The translations under genes were made by a program, and so were the position numbers. Under the pieces are notes generated by a model. That model saw only the letters and a list, made by a program, of their open reading frames with translations. It had not been told where the DNA came from and did no database searches. A DNA stretch of 32,983 nucleotides from CAYMFD01 sp964389475 (GTDB lineage: Bacteria; Bacteroidota; Bacteroidia; Chitinophagales; Saprospiraceae): assembly GCA_964389475.1 (NCBI GenBank), contig CAYMFD010000030.1:1-32983 (forward strand). The letters are read 5' to 3'. Each line of letters starts with the position of its first letter. The stretch's first letter is position 1. Below are positions 6,755 through 14,859 of this stretch, piece by piece.

Positions 6755-8511
6755 TGTACGATATTTTGCAGCTTAATGATATGCTAGTACCCGAACTAAG
6801 GGACCTAGCGGAGAAGCTTAACATGAAGTCTTACAAGAGACTCAGCAAGCAAGATCTAATTTATAAAATCCTAGACCACCAGGCTATTGCCGAGGCTCCG
6901 TCTACCGAAGATCCAGGTAGTGACGAACGTCTCAAGCCCAAACGTGGCCGACCAGCTAAGGCCAAGCCAGCCGCCAAAGAGGATAAGCCTAAGTCTGACG
7001 ACAAGCCAAAGGCAGAAGATAAGCCTAAGCGCGGAAGAGGTAGAGCCAAGAAGGAAGAGACTCCTGCTGAAGGTGCCGACAAATCGGCTGCGCCAATAGA
7101 AGAAAAGAAGCGAGGTAGACCAGCCAAGGCCAATCAAGAGGATAAAGACGACAAGTCTAAGTCTGACAACAAGTCAAAGGCACAGGATAAAACGAAGCGT
7201 AATAACGACAAAGCCGACGATAAGAAAGGTGACGATGCATCTCAAGAACAGCGTCGTGATAATCGCAACAACAATGACAAAGGTGACCGTCGAGATAACC
7301 GAGGTCGCAATAACAACAACAATCGCCGCGAACGAGACGATAATCGTCAGGAGAAGCAGCAGCAAAAGGAGAGTAAGTTTAAGATCGAGTTTGATGGCAT
7401 CGTAGAGGGTGAAGGTATCCTAGAGATGATGCCAGATGGCTATGGTTTCTTACGCAGTAGTGACTACAACTACCTGTCATCTCCGGATGATGTATATGTA
7501 TCTCCATCGCAGGTCCGTTTATTCGGGCTCAAGACGGGTGACACAGTACTAGGTACGGTACGTCCGCCTAAGGAGGGTGAGAAGTACTTCGCTTTGCTAC
7601 AGGTGACACTGATCAATGGTCTACTGCCTAGTCAGCACAAGGAGAGAGTACCATTCGACTATCTCACGCCACTCTTCCCGCAAGAGAAGTTTAAGATGAC
7701 GGTGAGGGAAGACGGTAAGGACTACGGTAATCGTATGATCGACCTTTTCTCACCGATAGGTAAGGGACAGCGTGGCCTGATCGTAGCACAGCCTAAGACG
7801 GGTAAGACCTTCTTACTCAAGGACATTGCTAATGCCATAGCTGCTAACCACCCAGATTGCTACTTGCTCGTACTACTGATCGATGAGCGACCAGAGGAGG
7901 TGACAGATATGAAGCGTAGTGTCAATGGTGAGGTGATCGCCTCGACCTTTGATGAGCCTGCTGAGAATCACGTACGAGTAGCCAATATCGTACTCGAAAA
8001 GGCCAAGCGCCTAACAGAGAGTGGTCACGATGTCGTCGTACTGCTAGACTCTATCACGAGACTGGCTAGAGCTTACAACACGGTAGCACCTACTAGTGGT
8101 AGAGTACTATCTGGTGGTGTTGAGGCCAATGCTCTGCACAAGCCTAAGAAATTCTTCGGTGCCGCTCGTAACATAGAGAATGGCGGATCATTAACTATCC
8201 TAGCGACAGCACTTACCGAGACAGGTAGTAAGATGGATGAGGTGATATTCGAAGAGTTTAAGGGTACGGGTAACATGGAGCTACAGCTCGACCGTAGTCT
8301 GGCTAATAAGCGTATGTACCCAGCTATCGACCTTACTAAGTCGAGCACACGTAGAGAAGAGCTCTTGCTAGACGAGGGTACACTCAGCCGTATGTTCGTA
8401 CTGCGTAAGCACCTAGCTGATATGAAGCCAGATGAGGCGATGAACTTCTTGCGTAAGCAGATGATCGGCACTAAAGACAATAGCGAGTTTATGCGTAACA
8501 TGAATCGTTAA
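6754..8511 (+). CDS. rho: Transcription termination factor Rho
   Basis: A 585-residue Rho hexameric RNA helicase that terminates transcription. Start ATG 6754 gives MYDILQLNDMLVPELRDLAE, the Rho_N helical domain (1-43); a TTG just before it is less likely. Residues ~45-207 are a disordered, Lys/Arg/Asp/Asn-rich insertion with RGRP cores (65-67 region and 120-123), typical in kind of Bacteroidota Rho. The RNA-binding cold-shock-like domain follows (~212-285; GEGILEMMPDGYGFLR). The ATPase core has Walker A AQPKTGKT (345-352), Walker B VVVLLD (Asp432) and the Q/R-loop region (SGGVEANALHKPKKFFGAAR; LDRSLANKRMYPAIDL). All core motifs are intact. A strong terminator follows 23 bases after the stop. 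Confidence 0.97.
   Translation: MYDILQLNDMLVPELRDLAEKLNMKSYKRLSKQDLIYKILDHQAIAEAPSTEDPGSDERLKPKRGRPAKAKPAAKEDKPKSDDKPKAEDKPKRGRGRAKKEETPAEGADKSAAPIEEKKRGRPAKANQEDKDDKSKSDNKSKAQDKTKRNNDKADDKKGDDASQEQRRDNRNNNDKGDRRDNRGRNNNNNRRERDDNRQEKQQQKESKFKIEFDGIVEGEGILEMMPDGYGFLRSSDYNYLSSPDDVYVSPSQVRLFGLKTGDTVLGTVRPPKEGEKYFALLQVTLINGLLPSQHKERVPFDYLTPLFPQEKFKMTVREDGKDYGNRMIDLFSPIGKGQRGLIVAQPKTGKTFLLKDIANAIAANHPDCYLLVLLIDERPEEVTDMKRSVNGEVIASTFDEPAENHVRVANIVLEKAKRLTESGHDVVVLLDSITRLARAYNTVAPTSGRVLSGGVEANALHKPKKFFGAARNIENGGSLTILATALTETGSKMDEVIFEEFKGTGNMELQLDRSLANKRMYPAIDLTKSSTRREELLLDEGTLSRMFVLRKHLADMKPDEAMNFLRKQMIGTKDNSEFMRNMNR
6940..7210 (+). repeat. rho: Internal duplication in the Rho insertion
   Basis: Residues 63-97 and 119-152 align over their length: both start KRGRPAKA and continue with the same order of KEDK/KDDK, KSD(D/N)K, (P/S)KA(E/Q)DK and KR. 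Offset is 56 residues (168 bases). The DNA copies have drifted, so this is an old duplication inside the disordered segment. Confidence 0.7.
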
Positions 8512-8534
8512 GCGTTCAGCTAAATTGATACAGT

Positions 8535-8573
8535 AAAAAGCCTCTGCAGGATCATTCCTGCAGAGGCTTTTTT
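8535..8573. terminator. Bidirectional intrinsic terminator after rho
   Basis: A perfect 16-base stem (AAAAAGCCTCTGCAGG and its complement) with a 6-base loop ATCATT. It is followed by T6 on the plus strand and T5 on the minus strand, so it can end both rho and the convergent gene at 8606-9313. Confidence 0.93.
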
Positions 8574-8605
8574 GTTTGACTTGCTTGGTATCGTCTTTTG
8601 GCTAA

Positions 8606-9313
8606 CTACTTTAGTCTTATACTGGCTCCCAAGCTTACAACTTGATTAAAGGACATGTCAAAGTTGAATAGTGTAGTAGTGATACTCTCACCATTGACCT
8701 CACTCTTATCTCGCTCGGCCGCCATAAGGACTCGTAGGAAGCCACCTGTCAGGGCAAGCGTCAACTTATCTGAGATTATGTACCGATACTGTAAGTCTAC
8801 AGTGGCTAATAAGCCGTGCGAAGTCGATATAGCGTCTAAGCGGCCTGATGCTCCATCTAGATAATCGATATCTGCTCGGTGAAAGGAATATCCGATAGTA
8901 TGTATCCAGCTAAGACGATGATGGTCACCCCATGTTTTGATAGGCTTGATCTTACCTAGAGAAAAGTCTATGCTTCTCAGGTTACTATTTACTCGGCCTA
9001 TCGTGTCAATAAAGCACGTAAAGCAGGTAGTATCTGTGCCTCTACGTTGAAATCGTTGTGTGAAAATGGCATCACTCGATGAGTAACCTGCAGCGACGAA
9101 TCGTCCGTGCCGCTGTTCATCATCCATCGATATAATGGCAACCGAGATGTAAGGATCCCATCTATCAAAGTTGGTGGCTTCCTGCTGAGACTTAATTCCT
9201 AGGCTTTGTAGTATGTATTTTTTGGTCCATTGCTTGGTACTATCAGCCTGTTGACCGTAAGTAGTCATTGCGCTAAGAGAGAGTGCGGTAATCAGTAAGG
9301 CGATGAGTTTCAT
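8606..9313 (-). CDS. Predicted outer-membrane beta-barrel protein
   Basis: A 235-residue protein I cannot assign to a named family. It has a good signal peptide (MKLIALLITALSLSAMTTYGQ, cleaved before Gln-Gln), an N-terminal soluble segment with a Cys pair (TTCFTC, ~97-102), and then alternating polar/hydrophobic strands with aromatic girdles (SWIHTIGYSF, LQYRYII, LTLALTGGFLRV) ending in VSLGASIRLK. That pattern and ending are typical of small outer-membrane barrels with 8-10 strands. It is convergent with rho, shares its terminator, and is monocistronic as far as seen. Function unknown. Confidence 0.75.
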   Translation of the reverse strand: MKLIALLITALSLSAMTTYGQQADSTKQWTKKYILQSLGIKSQQEATNFDRWDPYISVAIISMDDEQRHGRFVAAGYSSSDAIFTQRFQRRGTDTTCFTCFIDTIGRVNSNLRSIDFSLGKIKPIKTWGDHHRLSWIHTIGYSFHRADIDYLDGASGRLDAISTSHGLLATVDLQYRYIISDKLTLALTGGFLRVLMAAERDKSEVNGESITTTLFNFDMSFNQVVSLGASIRLK

Positions 9314-9404
9314 AGTTTGAATGCTATTACATATTTGTCACTAATCACAACTTAACGACTACAGCATGGTATAGCGTATTGAGAAGGGATGCTTTGCTGA
9401 AGAT

Positions 9405-9444
9405 TACGAGGTGGTATCTCTTTCTAGACAGATACCACCTCGTA
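9405..9444 (-). terminator. Perfect inverted repeat after the T9SS-protein gene
   Basis: A 15-base perfect stem (TACGAGGTGGTATCT and its complement) with a 10-base loop lies 7 bases after the stop of the gene at 9451. Neither arm is followed by a T-tract, so it may be a Rho-independent terminator of weak type, an mRNA 3'-end stabiliser, or a binding site upstream of the gene at 8606-9313. Confidence 0.55.
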
Positions 9445-9450
9445 GTAGGT

Positions 9451-10968
9451 TTACTTAACTACAAATCGAGTAGTAGTACTACCTTTTACTCCTGTTGCTC
9501 GTGCGATATAGATACCCGATCTTGGCAAGTCGCCTCTGTCGATACTCACTTGTGCTTCTTGCACTATCCGTTGCATCACTAGTTGACCAGCCATATTGTA
9601 GATCTCTAGGGATTTGGCACCATTAGGTACGGTGATGATTGCATTGCTGGTAAGTAGTGTAGGCGTTACGAACATGGCTGCCGCACTGTAATTGTCATCG
9701 ATAGTTGCCGTCGTACTGATAGGCTGTAGTACAACCTGTGATTCTTGAAGGTCGCTGGTGATCACCTCTTGGGGTCTTTCACTATGCAGGTAGAGGATAT
9801 CACTGAGCATGCCACTTACCGTGCTGCTGAGCATCACGTCAATGATGACCTCTTCTTGATCAGTATGAGGCACATATACGATTGAGGCTTTATCGGCATT
9901 AATTGCGGTCGCAGGGCGACCATCAGCGTTACGTACGCTTAGGTCTAGGATGCTCGCGGACGTTTGGTCAAGTGTTAGGTGTATGCCTGCTATGCTGTTA
10001 GATGATAGGGTAAGCGCAATGGTAACCTCCTCACCCGCATTGATAAGCTGGTCCGCATAGCTAGCTTGGTAGGTAGAGCGGTTCTCTACTGGATCACTAC
10101 CACTCCATAGGCCTGCGGAACCATTGACATCCCCAGCTTGGTAGACGTCAAAGGACAGACCACTGGCTGTAATCTCAGAGCGATCGTAGGTAAGGTCATA
10201 TATGTCAGTAAAGTCATAAGGGTCTATGCTGCCTGCACTAGCGCCGTCGACGGTAACCGTATAGTTGGTAGGTGTGCGAGACCCGAGTATCGTCTCTGTA
10301 AGTACGAATACATCATCAGTCCCTACGAAACCACTACCATCTGCATCGGCACGTATAGCCTGAGCTCCTACCAATGTAGATTCTCCAAAAAGGAAGCGCT
10401 GTATTAACACGACATCTAACGTTGATACGCCATTGAGGCTATTAAGTGTAACCACGTCAAAGGTGTTGAGGCCAGCATTGAGGGCAGTCGTGTCTACGGC
10501 GTAATTATTCAGGCCTAAGTGCCTTAGCGATTGTCCATTAACCGCAGCGTTATCAACGTAGGGGCCTGAAAATGACCCATTAAATTGTACGGATACTTCA
10601 TTCTCCTGCAGAGAGTCTAGACATGTGCCGAAGGGATCGGTAATGCTGATATTACCCCAGCAGGCATTGCCGCTAAGCGTATCTCCCACTATGTAAGTAG
10701 AAACTAGTAGAGACTGGCAATCTAGTGTCAATGTGGATGCAACAGCACTATCAAGCGTCACATTGGGATTCCCTATAAATGCCACTAGATTGGTATCGCA
10801 ATCTGGGTCAATGAAGTCTAGCAGGTCTTCAATTTCGACAGTAGCAAATCCCGCACTATCAAGAGCGAACTCAACGTCACTATTGCAGACGAGTACACAA
10901 TTATTCTGTGAAAACGACTGAGAGTACGAGCACAGAAATAGTATGATTGGATAGATATATTTAGTCAT
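9451..10968 (-). CDS. Secreted dockerin-like protein with T9SS sorting domain
   Basis: A 505-residue secreted protein. Signal peptide 1-21 (MTKYIYPIILFLCSYSQSFSQ). Residues ~24-125 form a Cys-containing beta domain (CVLVCNSDVEFALDSAG, ACWGNISITDP) of the kind repeated in large Saprospiraceae surface proteins. Residues ~165-235 look like a dockerin: NGVSTLDVVLIQRFLFGE, then DADGSGFVGTDDVFVLTETILG with a calcium-loop spacing (D-x-D-x-S-x-x-x-x-D-D). A cohesin-binding or self-associating Ca2+ module is therefore likely. The last ~75 residues (SLEIYNMAGQLVM ... SGIYIARA ... TTRFVVK) are a type A T9SS C-terminal domain, cleaved on export across the outer membrane. It is the last gene of the sigma-factor cluster, 36 bases after the preceding stop, so it is a plausible cargo controlled by that sigma factor. 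No catalytic domain is visible. Confidence 0.85.
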   Translation of the reverse strand: MTKYIYPIILFLCSYSQSFSQNNCVLVCNSDVEFALDSAGFATVEIEDLLDFIDPDCDTNLVAFIGNPNVTLDSAVASTLTLDCQSLLVSTYIVGDTLSGNACWGNISITDPFGTCLDSLQENEVSVQFNGSFSGPYVDNAAVNGQSLRHLGLNNYAVDTTALNAGLNTFDVVTLNSLNGVSTLDVVLIQRFLFGESTLVGAQAIRADADGSGFVGTDDVFVLTETILGSRTPTNYTVTVDGASAGSIDPYDFTDIYDLTYDRSEITASGLSFDVYQAGDVNGSAGLWSGSDPVENRSTYQASYADQLINAGEEVTIALTLSSNSIAGIHLTLDQTSASILDLSVRNADGRPATAINADKASIVYVPHTDQEEVIIDVMLSSTVSGMLSDILYLHSERPQEVITSDLQESQVVLQPISTTATIDDNYSAAAMFVTPTLLTSNAIITVPNGAKSLEIYNMAGQLVMQRIVQEAQVSIDRGDLPRSGIYIARATGVKGSTTTRFVVK

Positions 10969-11004
10969 CGTAAGTGTTTTTAAATAAGTGAAAAAGGGTG
11001 GTGG

Positions 11005-12408
11005 TTAGAAAGAGTGTCTGTAAGCCAGTCTAAAGCTGATGGCTTGCGCATTACTCCTTAAGGCGTAGTTTTCTGGCTCGTAGGCATCAGTAAACTGGCG
11101 CCAATAGGCAGCGGTAAAGTTGACGCTAGCCTGTTCGGTTAGGGATAAGGCTAGGCCCCCCGCAAGACGACCGCTCAATTGCAGTCCCTCTCTAAGTATG
11201 TTATTGTCATCAGTCGATAGGTCGTAGACCTGACCGTCTCTATGTACTGAGCCTGATTGCCAAGTGTGCAACGTAGGCACTAGCTCACCTTCCAAGAAAA
11301 ACTGCGTCCTATTACTACCGCCGATATACTGCCGTAACCCTATGGGCATGGCGACTGCACAAAAGCGATTGAAGCTATTAGCATCTCTGTAAGTAGTTGA
11401 TATGACCGGTCTTTCGTCGTATACCTCGGTCGTACCACTAGGACTAATGATGCGTTGTATAAGCACCTCAGTTAGGGTCGTGTCTATCGATACGTCGTGT
11501 GTCTTTCTTTTAGTCGTTTGCTGGCTGTATTGCAAACCTGCAAACACCTCCGTTTTGGGTAGGATACGGTAGAAGTAGCGTAGCTCCGTCGAGATTATAT
11601 CAAGCGGGTCTTCTTGCATATTTCTAGTAAGTAAATCATTGGTAGCCGTTGGTGCCGTAGTCTGCAAGTTGACATCAAGTAGGCCGTAAGTCAATGACCA
11701 CTCTACACTAGATCTCGGTGTTTGATCGGTCGTAGTTGGTGACCAGGTAGGCAGTAGAGTCATGTTCGTGGGTTTGATCCGTCTGTCTACTATAGCCAGC
11801 GGCCTGATCGCCTTTACCAGCATCGCCACTGCTTGCCCATCACGGAGTACGCCTGCAGTGCCTCGTGTTGTTGCAGTATGCGTAGGATTGATCAGTGATG
11901 GAGCTTGTGGAGCACTACCGGCACTTTGATCTCCATACTGTTGATTACTTGCACCGGTCGATACACTACTACTCTGACTAGCATTAGCGTAGTAGACTGA
12001 TTGTACTGATTGCCTAACGTCTGTCTGGTTATCTAAGGCTATAGATTTTTCAGTTGGGGCAGTTGTTTCGGCATTGTCATTAGCATGACGCAAAGTAGTA
12101 CTCAAGTCACCGGTTGTAGGACTGCTCAGTGCTAAGGCCTCAGTACTTTGTGAGACTTCTCCATCTTGTAGCGATGTACGCTTGTGTGCTACGATAGCGA
12201 CTTCTGCGTCTTCACTATTAGACAGTGCAACGGCGGATATCGTGATCGTCACTATTAGCGCAATGGCCGTAAGCCAAAGCAATAGCCTTCGCCTGCTAGT
12301 CTCGCGCGGTAAGCTAGGCTCTATTGCCTGCCACAGGCCTTCATGGTCGTAGTCACTACCATCTACCTGATCAAAGGCGGCTTTTATGATTTGGTTAGAT
12401 TGCTTCAT
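11005..12408 (-). CDS. Membrane-anchored sigma partner with barrel-like C-terminus
   Basis: A 467-residue protein with an unusual layout. Residues 1-40 are soluble and charged (FDQVDGSDYDHEGLWQAIE), the style of the cytoplasmic part of Bacteroidota sigma-linked anti-sigma-like proteins. A single strong transmembrane helix follows (42-62). Residues ~65-225 are low-complexity Ser/Thr/Gln/Ala-rich and could span the periplasm. From ~230 to the end, alternating strands (SSVEWSLTYGLLDV, TELRYFYRIL, EVFAGLQYSQQ, QAISFRLAYRHSF) with a C-terminal Phe look like an outer-membrane barrel. The ATG overlaps the sigma-factor stop in ATGA, so translation is coupled. A role in sensing envelope state and holding or releasing the sigma factor is inferred from position; no known anti-sigma domain is provable by eye. 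Confidence 0.75.
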   Translation of the reverse strand: MKQSNQIIKAAFDQVDGSDYDHEGLWQAIEPSLPRETSRRRLLLWLTAIALIVTITISAVALSNSEDAEVAIVAHKRTSLQDGEVSQSTEALALSSPTTGDLSTTLRHANDNAETTAPTEKSIALDNQTDVRQSVQSVYYANASQSSSVSTGASNQQYGDQSAGSAPQAPSLINPTHTATTRGTAGVLRDGQAVAMLVKAIRPLAIVDRRIKPTNMTLLPTWSPTTTDQTPRSSVEWSLTYGLLDVNLQTTAPTATNDLLTRNMQEDPLDIISTELRYFYRILPKTEVFAGLQYSQQTTKRKTHDVSIDTTLTEVLIQRIISPSGTTEVYDERPVISTTYRDANSFNRFCAVAMPIGLRQYIGGSNRTQFFLEGELVPTLHTWQSGSVHRDGQVYDLSTDDNNILREGLQLSGRLAGGLALSLTEQASVNFTAAYWRQFTDAYEPENYALRSNAQAISFRLAYRHSF

Positions 12409-12938
12409 ATGGCCATCTTTTTTTGATTAAGGATATCTCGAAGTCGCTTTCTAGCTATTGATAGTTTTGCCCGACTAGTGCTGGCCGCTATATTGAACAT
12501 CTTTCCTATTTCTTCGTGCTTATACCCATCTACGTGGTGGAGTAAGAATATGTCTCTGTAGCCTTCAGGTAGTTGGTTAATCACTTCTCGGATGGCCTCA
12601 TGTGATAGGTCGTCTAGTATGCTAGGTCCAGTAACTTGGTCCAGCGACTCAATGGTATCAGTAAGGTCCGTCTTCAGCCACCTATGCTGTAGTGACCGTA
12701 AGGCTGTATTGATGACTATACGCTTGCACCATGGATAGAAGGTGTCTGGATTATCAACTTTACCTAGGTTGTTAAAGATCTTAATCCATGCCTCTTGCAT
12801 CACATCCTGAGCATTAGCCGAGTTGCGACAGTACCGCAGGGCAACACTATATAGCTTAGGCCCAAACTGGTCAAACAGTATGCGCTGTGCCTTGCGGTCT
12901 CCTTTTAAGGACTGTGATATGATGTGCTGTACCTGCAG
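12405..12938 (-). CDS. ECF RNA polymerase sigma factor (non-ATG start)
   Basis: A sigma-70 family ECF factor of ~177 residues. Region 2 is clear: HIISQSLKGDRKAQRILFDQ, YCRNSANAQDVMQEAWIKIF, then PWCKRIVINTAL; region 4 is LPEGYRDIFLLHHVDGYKHEEIGKMF with the DNA-reading helix AASTSRAKLSIARKRLRD. Region 2.1 is coded upstream of the first GTG/ATG (12803/12800), so those starts would delete essential sequence. Between the TAA of the preceding gene (12948-12950, same frame) and region 2.1 there is no ATG, GTG or TTG. I chose CTG 12936-12938, which gives the expected 4-5 residues before HIISQSLKGD; ATC or ATA at 12918-12923 are alternatives, and read-through of the TAA or a sequence error is possible. 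The stop overlaps the next start (ATGA). Confidence 0.8.
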   Translation of the reverse strand: MQVQHIISQSLKGDRKAQRILFDQFGPKLYSVALRYCRNSANAQDVMQEAWIKIFNNLGKVDNPDTFYPWCKRIVINTALRSLQHRWLKTDLTDTIESLDQVTGPSILDDLSHEAIREVINQLPEGYRDIFLLHHVDGYKHEEIGKMFNIAASTSRAKLSIARKRLRDILNQKKMAI

Positions 12939-12947
12939 AGCTTTGCG

Positions 12948-14645
12948 TTATTCTGTTCGTCTAGCTGTAAACTCTCCTGTAAAGCTGCCTATCTGAGACA
13001 ACGTGAAGTTATTGACACCGTCTATGGTGCCACTAATCATTGTACCTACTGGTCCCCACGTAGTGATCGTTACTGAGGTGCCACCCGCCTTGTCACCTTG
13101 TACATCCGATTGAAATATTACATTGGCAGGGTAGGTGCCTACGCCATTGCCTGACCAGCCGATTACTCCATCCTCCACATTGATCAGCGTTTCGTTGGGT
13201 TTGACGGCAAGGGTTACATCGTTAGTGCTGTAGAATACATAGTTAGTATCGTCGTACAGTGTGAGTGATGGCAGATCATCGCAGATGTCTAGGTCTATCA
13301 GATTGGGGCCTGTAGCCGTCGCAACGCCACTGCCGTATCCGCTGAGCTGATTGCTGATACTGATGGCTGACACCTCGTAGTCTATAGTATTATCACATAG
13401 CGTCAATGAGCTAGCGTAGTTACCTTGGGCATCTACCATCGCCAAGAATCGATCGTAGTCTGTGGTGATCGATACTATCATATCTGATAGGTCGAGGCTG
13501 GGGTCACAGCTGGTTATGGCTCCCTCCAGTAGTGCTGTCTGAGTAGGGTCAGGTATGTAGTTGACAACGATATCAGCATCATCAGAGAAAGGACCTATTG
13601 TCTCCATGTAGACGACCTCATCGCATGCATCAACGATCTTAAGGGTAATGGCTCTATCTCTAGGTACGATACCACATAGCGTGCCTGTGGCATCGGTAGT
13701 GCCGCTTGCGCTACCTAGACGATCGTCACATAATACCATAGTAATACCCTCCAGCTGGCTGCCCGACTCTGGCTGATTGATCTCTATACATAAGGTGATA
13801 GGCTCTATCTCTACATCACAGTTCCACCATGAGAAATGCTCGACCTGTCCGACATAGGTATTGCCTTGTAGTGTGGCAGAGCCTTCTTCGATCCATAGAC
13901 CTAGTATTTCGTCATACGACCATAGAGGTATAGTAGCTGGCGCAGAGTTCTGTAGCTCGGCGGGGATCTCTAGACTGATCGCAGCATTTGAGCCGTCTGC
14001 AAGTTGCAAGTGTTGACCACTTGCACCTACTAGTTCTACGGCGAGCATACCGTAGGACTGAAGACCTACTCGCTGCCCATCGTCATTAGTTGCGGATAGA
14101 TCACCAGGGCTTCGTTCCAAGAAGTCAAGGTCGCTAGGATCCAGGTGGTAGCTATAGACACTCACACCTCCTGTGTATGGGCTGCCATCCTCTGAGACGA
14201 ATGACGTACCAGTAAAATCGATAGAAGCACGATCTGTCGTTACTACAGTTGGATTACTTGAGTCAAATATACTTGGTGTTGTGTAAGCCACTAGCTTGGT
14301 GATAACCTGAGCGGTAGTAGTGTTATTTGTGTAAACACGTGTGCCACCAGCGTAGTGATCTTCAGCCTCAACTGCAACATAGGTACCGAGTGCCCGGTTG
14401 ATGGTCACGTCCTCTAGTGCCCATACTCCTTGGTCATCAGTTGTAGTAGTATGACCACCGATAGCGACACTAGCCTGGGCAATCGGCTTTAGCAGGTCAT
14501 CTACTACTATCCCTTGGAGGTCTTTGACGTATATGTCTTCCACAGGAGGTGTGTCGGTGACCGTAGTTGTGTTGATGATACTATCGTCCCTACAACTTGT
14601 CAGAGCTATTAACGCTAGGAAGAGGACGTGTCTAGTTTTTATCAT
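12948..14645 (-). CDS. Lipoprotein with carboxypeptidase-regulatory-like domain
   Basis: A 565-residue lipoprotein: MIKTRHVLFLALIALTSC gives a lipobox with Cys18, so it is lipid-anchored, probably in the outer membrane. Residues ~40-115 form a carboxypeptidase-regulatory-like (Ig-like) fold: LQGIVVDDLLKPIAQASVAIGG, TTDDQGVW. The middle (~150-275) shows TGGVSVYSYHLDPSDLD, SYGMLAVELVGASGQ, IPLWSYDEILGLWIEEG and VEHFSWWNCD, a pattern I know from exported Bacteroidota proteins of unknown role. The C-terminal half has further beta modules with paired cysteines. It appears to be the first gene of the sigma cluster; its TAA lies 9 bases before the proposed sigma start. It may be a surface binding or sensing component, but that is inference from context. 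Confidence 0.8.
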   Translation of the reverse strand: MIKTRHVLFLALIALTSCRDDSIINTTTVTDTPPVEDIYVKDLQGIVVDDLLKPIAQASVAIGGHTTTTDDQGVWALEDVTINRALGTYVAVEAEDHYAGGTRVYTNNTTTAQVITKLVAYTTPSIFDSSNPTVVTTDRASIDFTGTSFVSEDGSPYTGGVSVYSYHLDPSDLDFLERSPGDLSATNDDGQRVGLQSYGMLAVELVGASGQHLQLADGSNAAISLEIPAELQNSAPATIPLWSYDEILGLWIEEGSATLQGNTYVGQVEHFSWWNCDVEIEPITLCIEINQPESGSQLEGITMVLCDDRLGSASGTTDATGTLCGIVPRDRAITLKIVDACDEVVYMETIGPFSDDADIVVNYIPDPTQTALLEGAITSCDPSLDLSDMIVSITTDYDRFLAMVDAQGNYASSLTLCDNTIDYEVSAISISNQLSGYGSGVATATGPNLIDLDICDDLPSLTLYDDTNYVFYSTNDVTLAVKPNETLINVEDGVIGWSGNGVGTYPANVIFQSDVQGDKAGGTSVTITTWGPVGTMISGTIDGVNNFTLSQIGSFTGEFTARRTE

Positions 14646-14859
14646 AATATATTGTTTTCTTAATCGTAAGATAGTGTATCACTGCGATGTCAGCTGTCTT
14701 TCAATTGTATTATACATGACGTTAGCAAAACGCTTAAGACGATGTCTTTTTTTATTATCGCCTATGATCAAGTACGGTCAGGGGTTTTGGATCGCTAAGT
14801 CTCATTGTCAATTCCTTATCTGGCATAGCAACGTTTTTGTCATACTCACCGTTTGACCT

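Noticed and set aside
12798..12803. GTG/ATG as the start of the ECF sigma factor
   Set aside because: It would remove region 2.1 and most of 2.2, which are clearly encoded upstream in the same frame.
14524..14856. 110-residue plus-strand frame across the divergent gap
   Set aside because: Half of it is antisense to the lipoprotein gene, and the rest is hydrophobic noise without a start context or family pattern.
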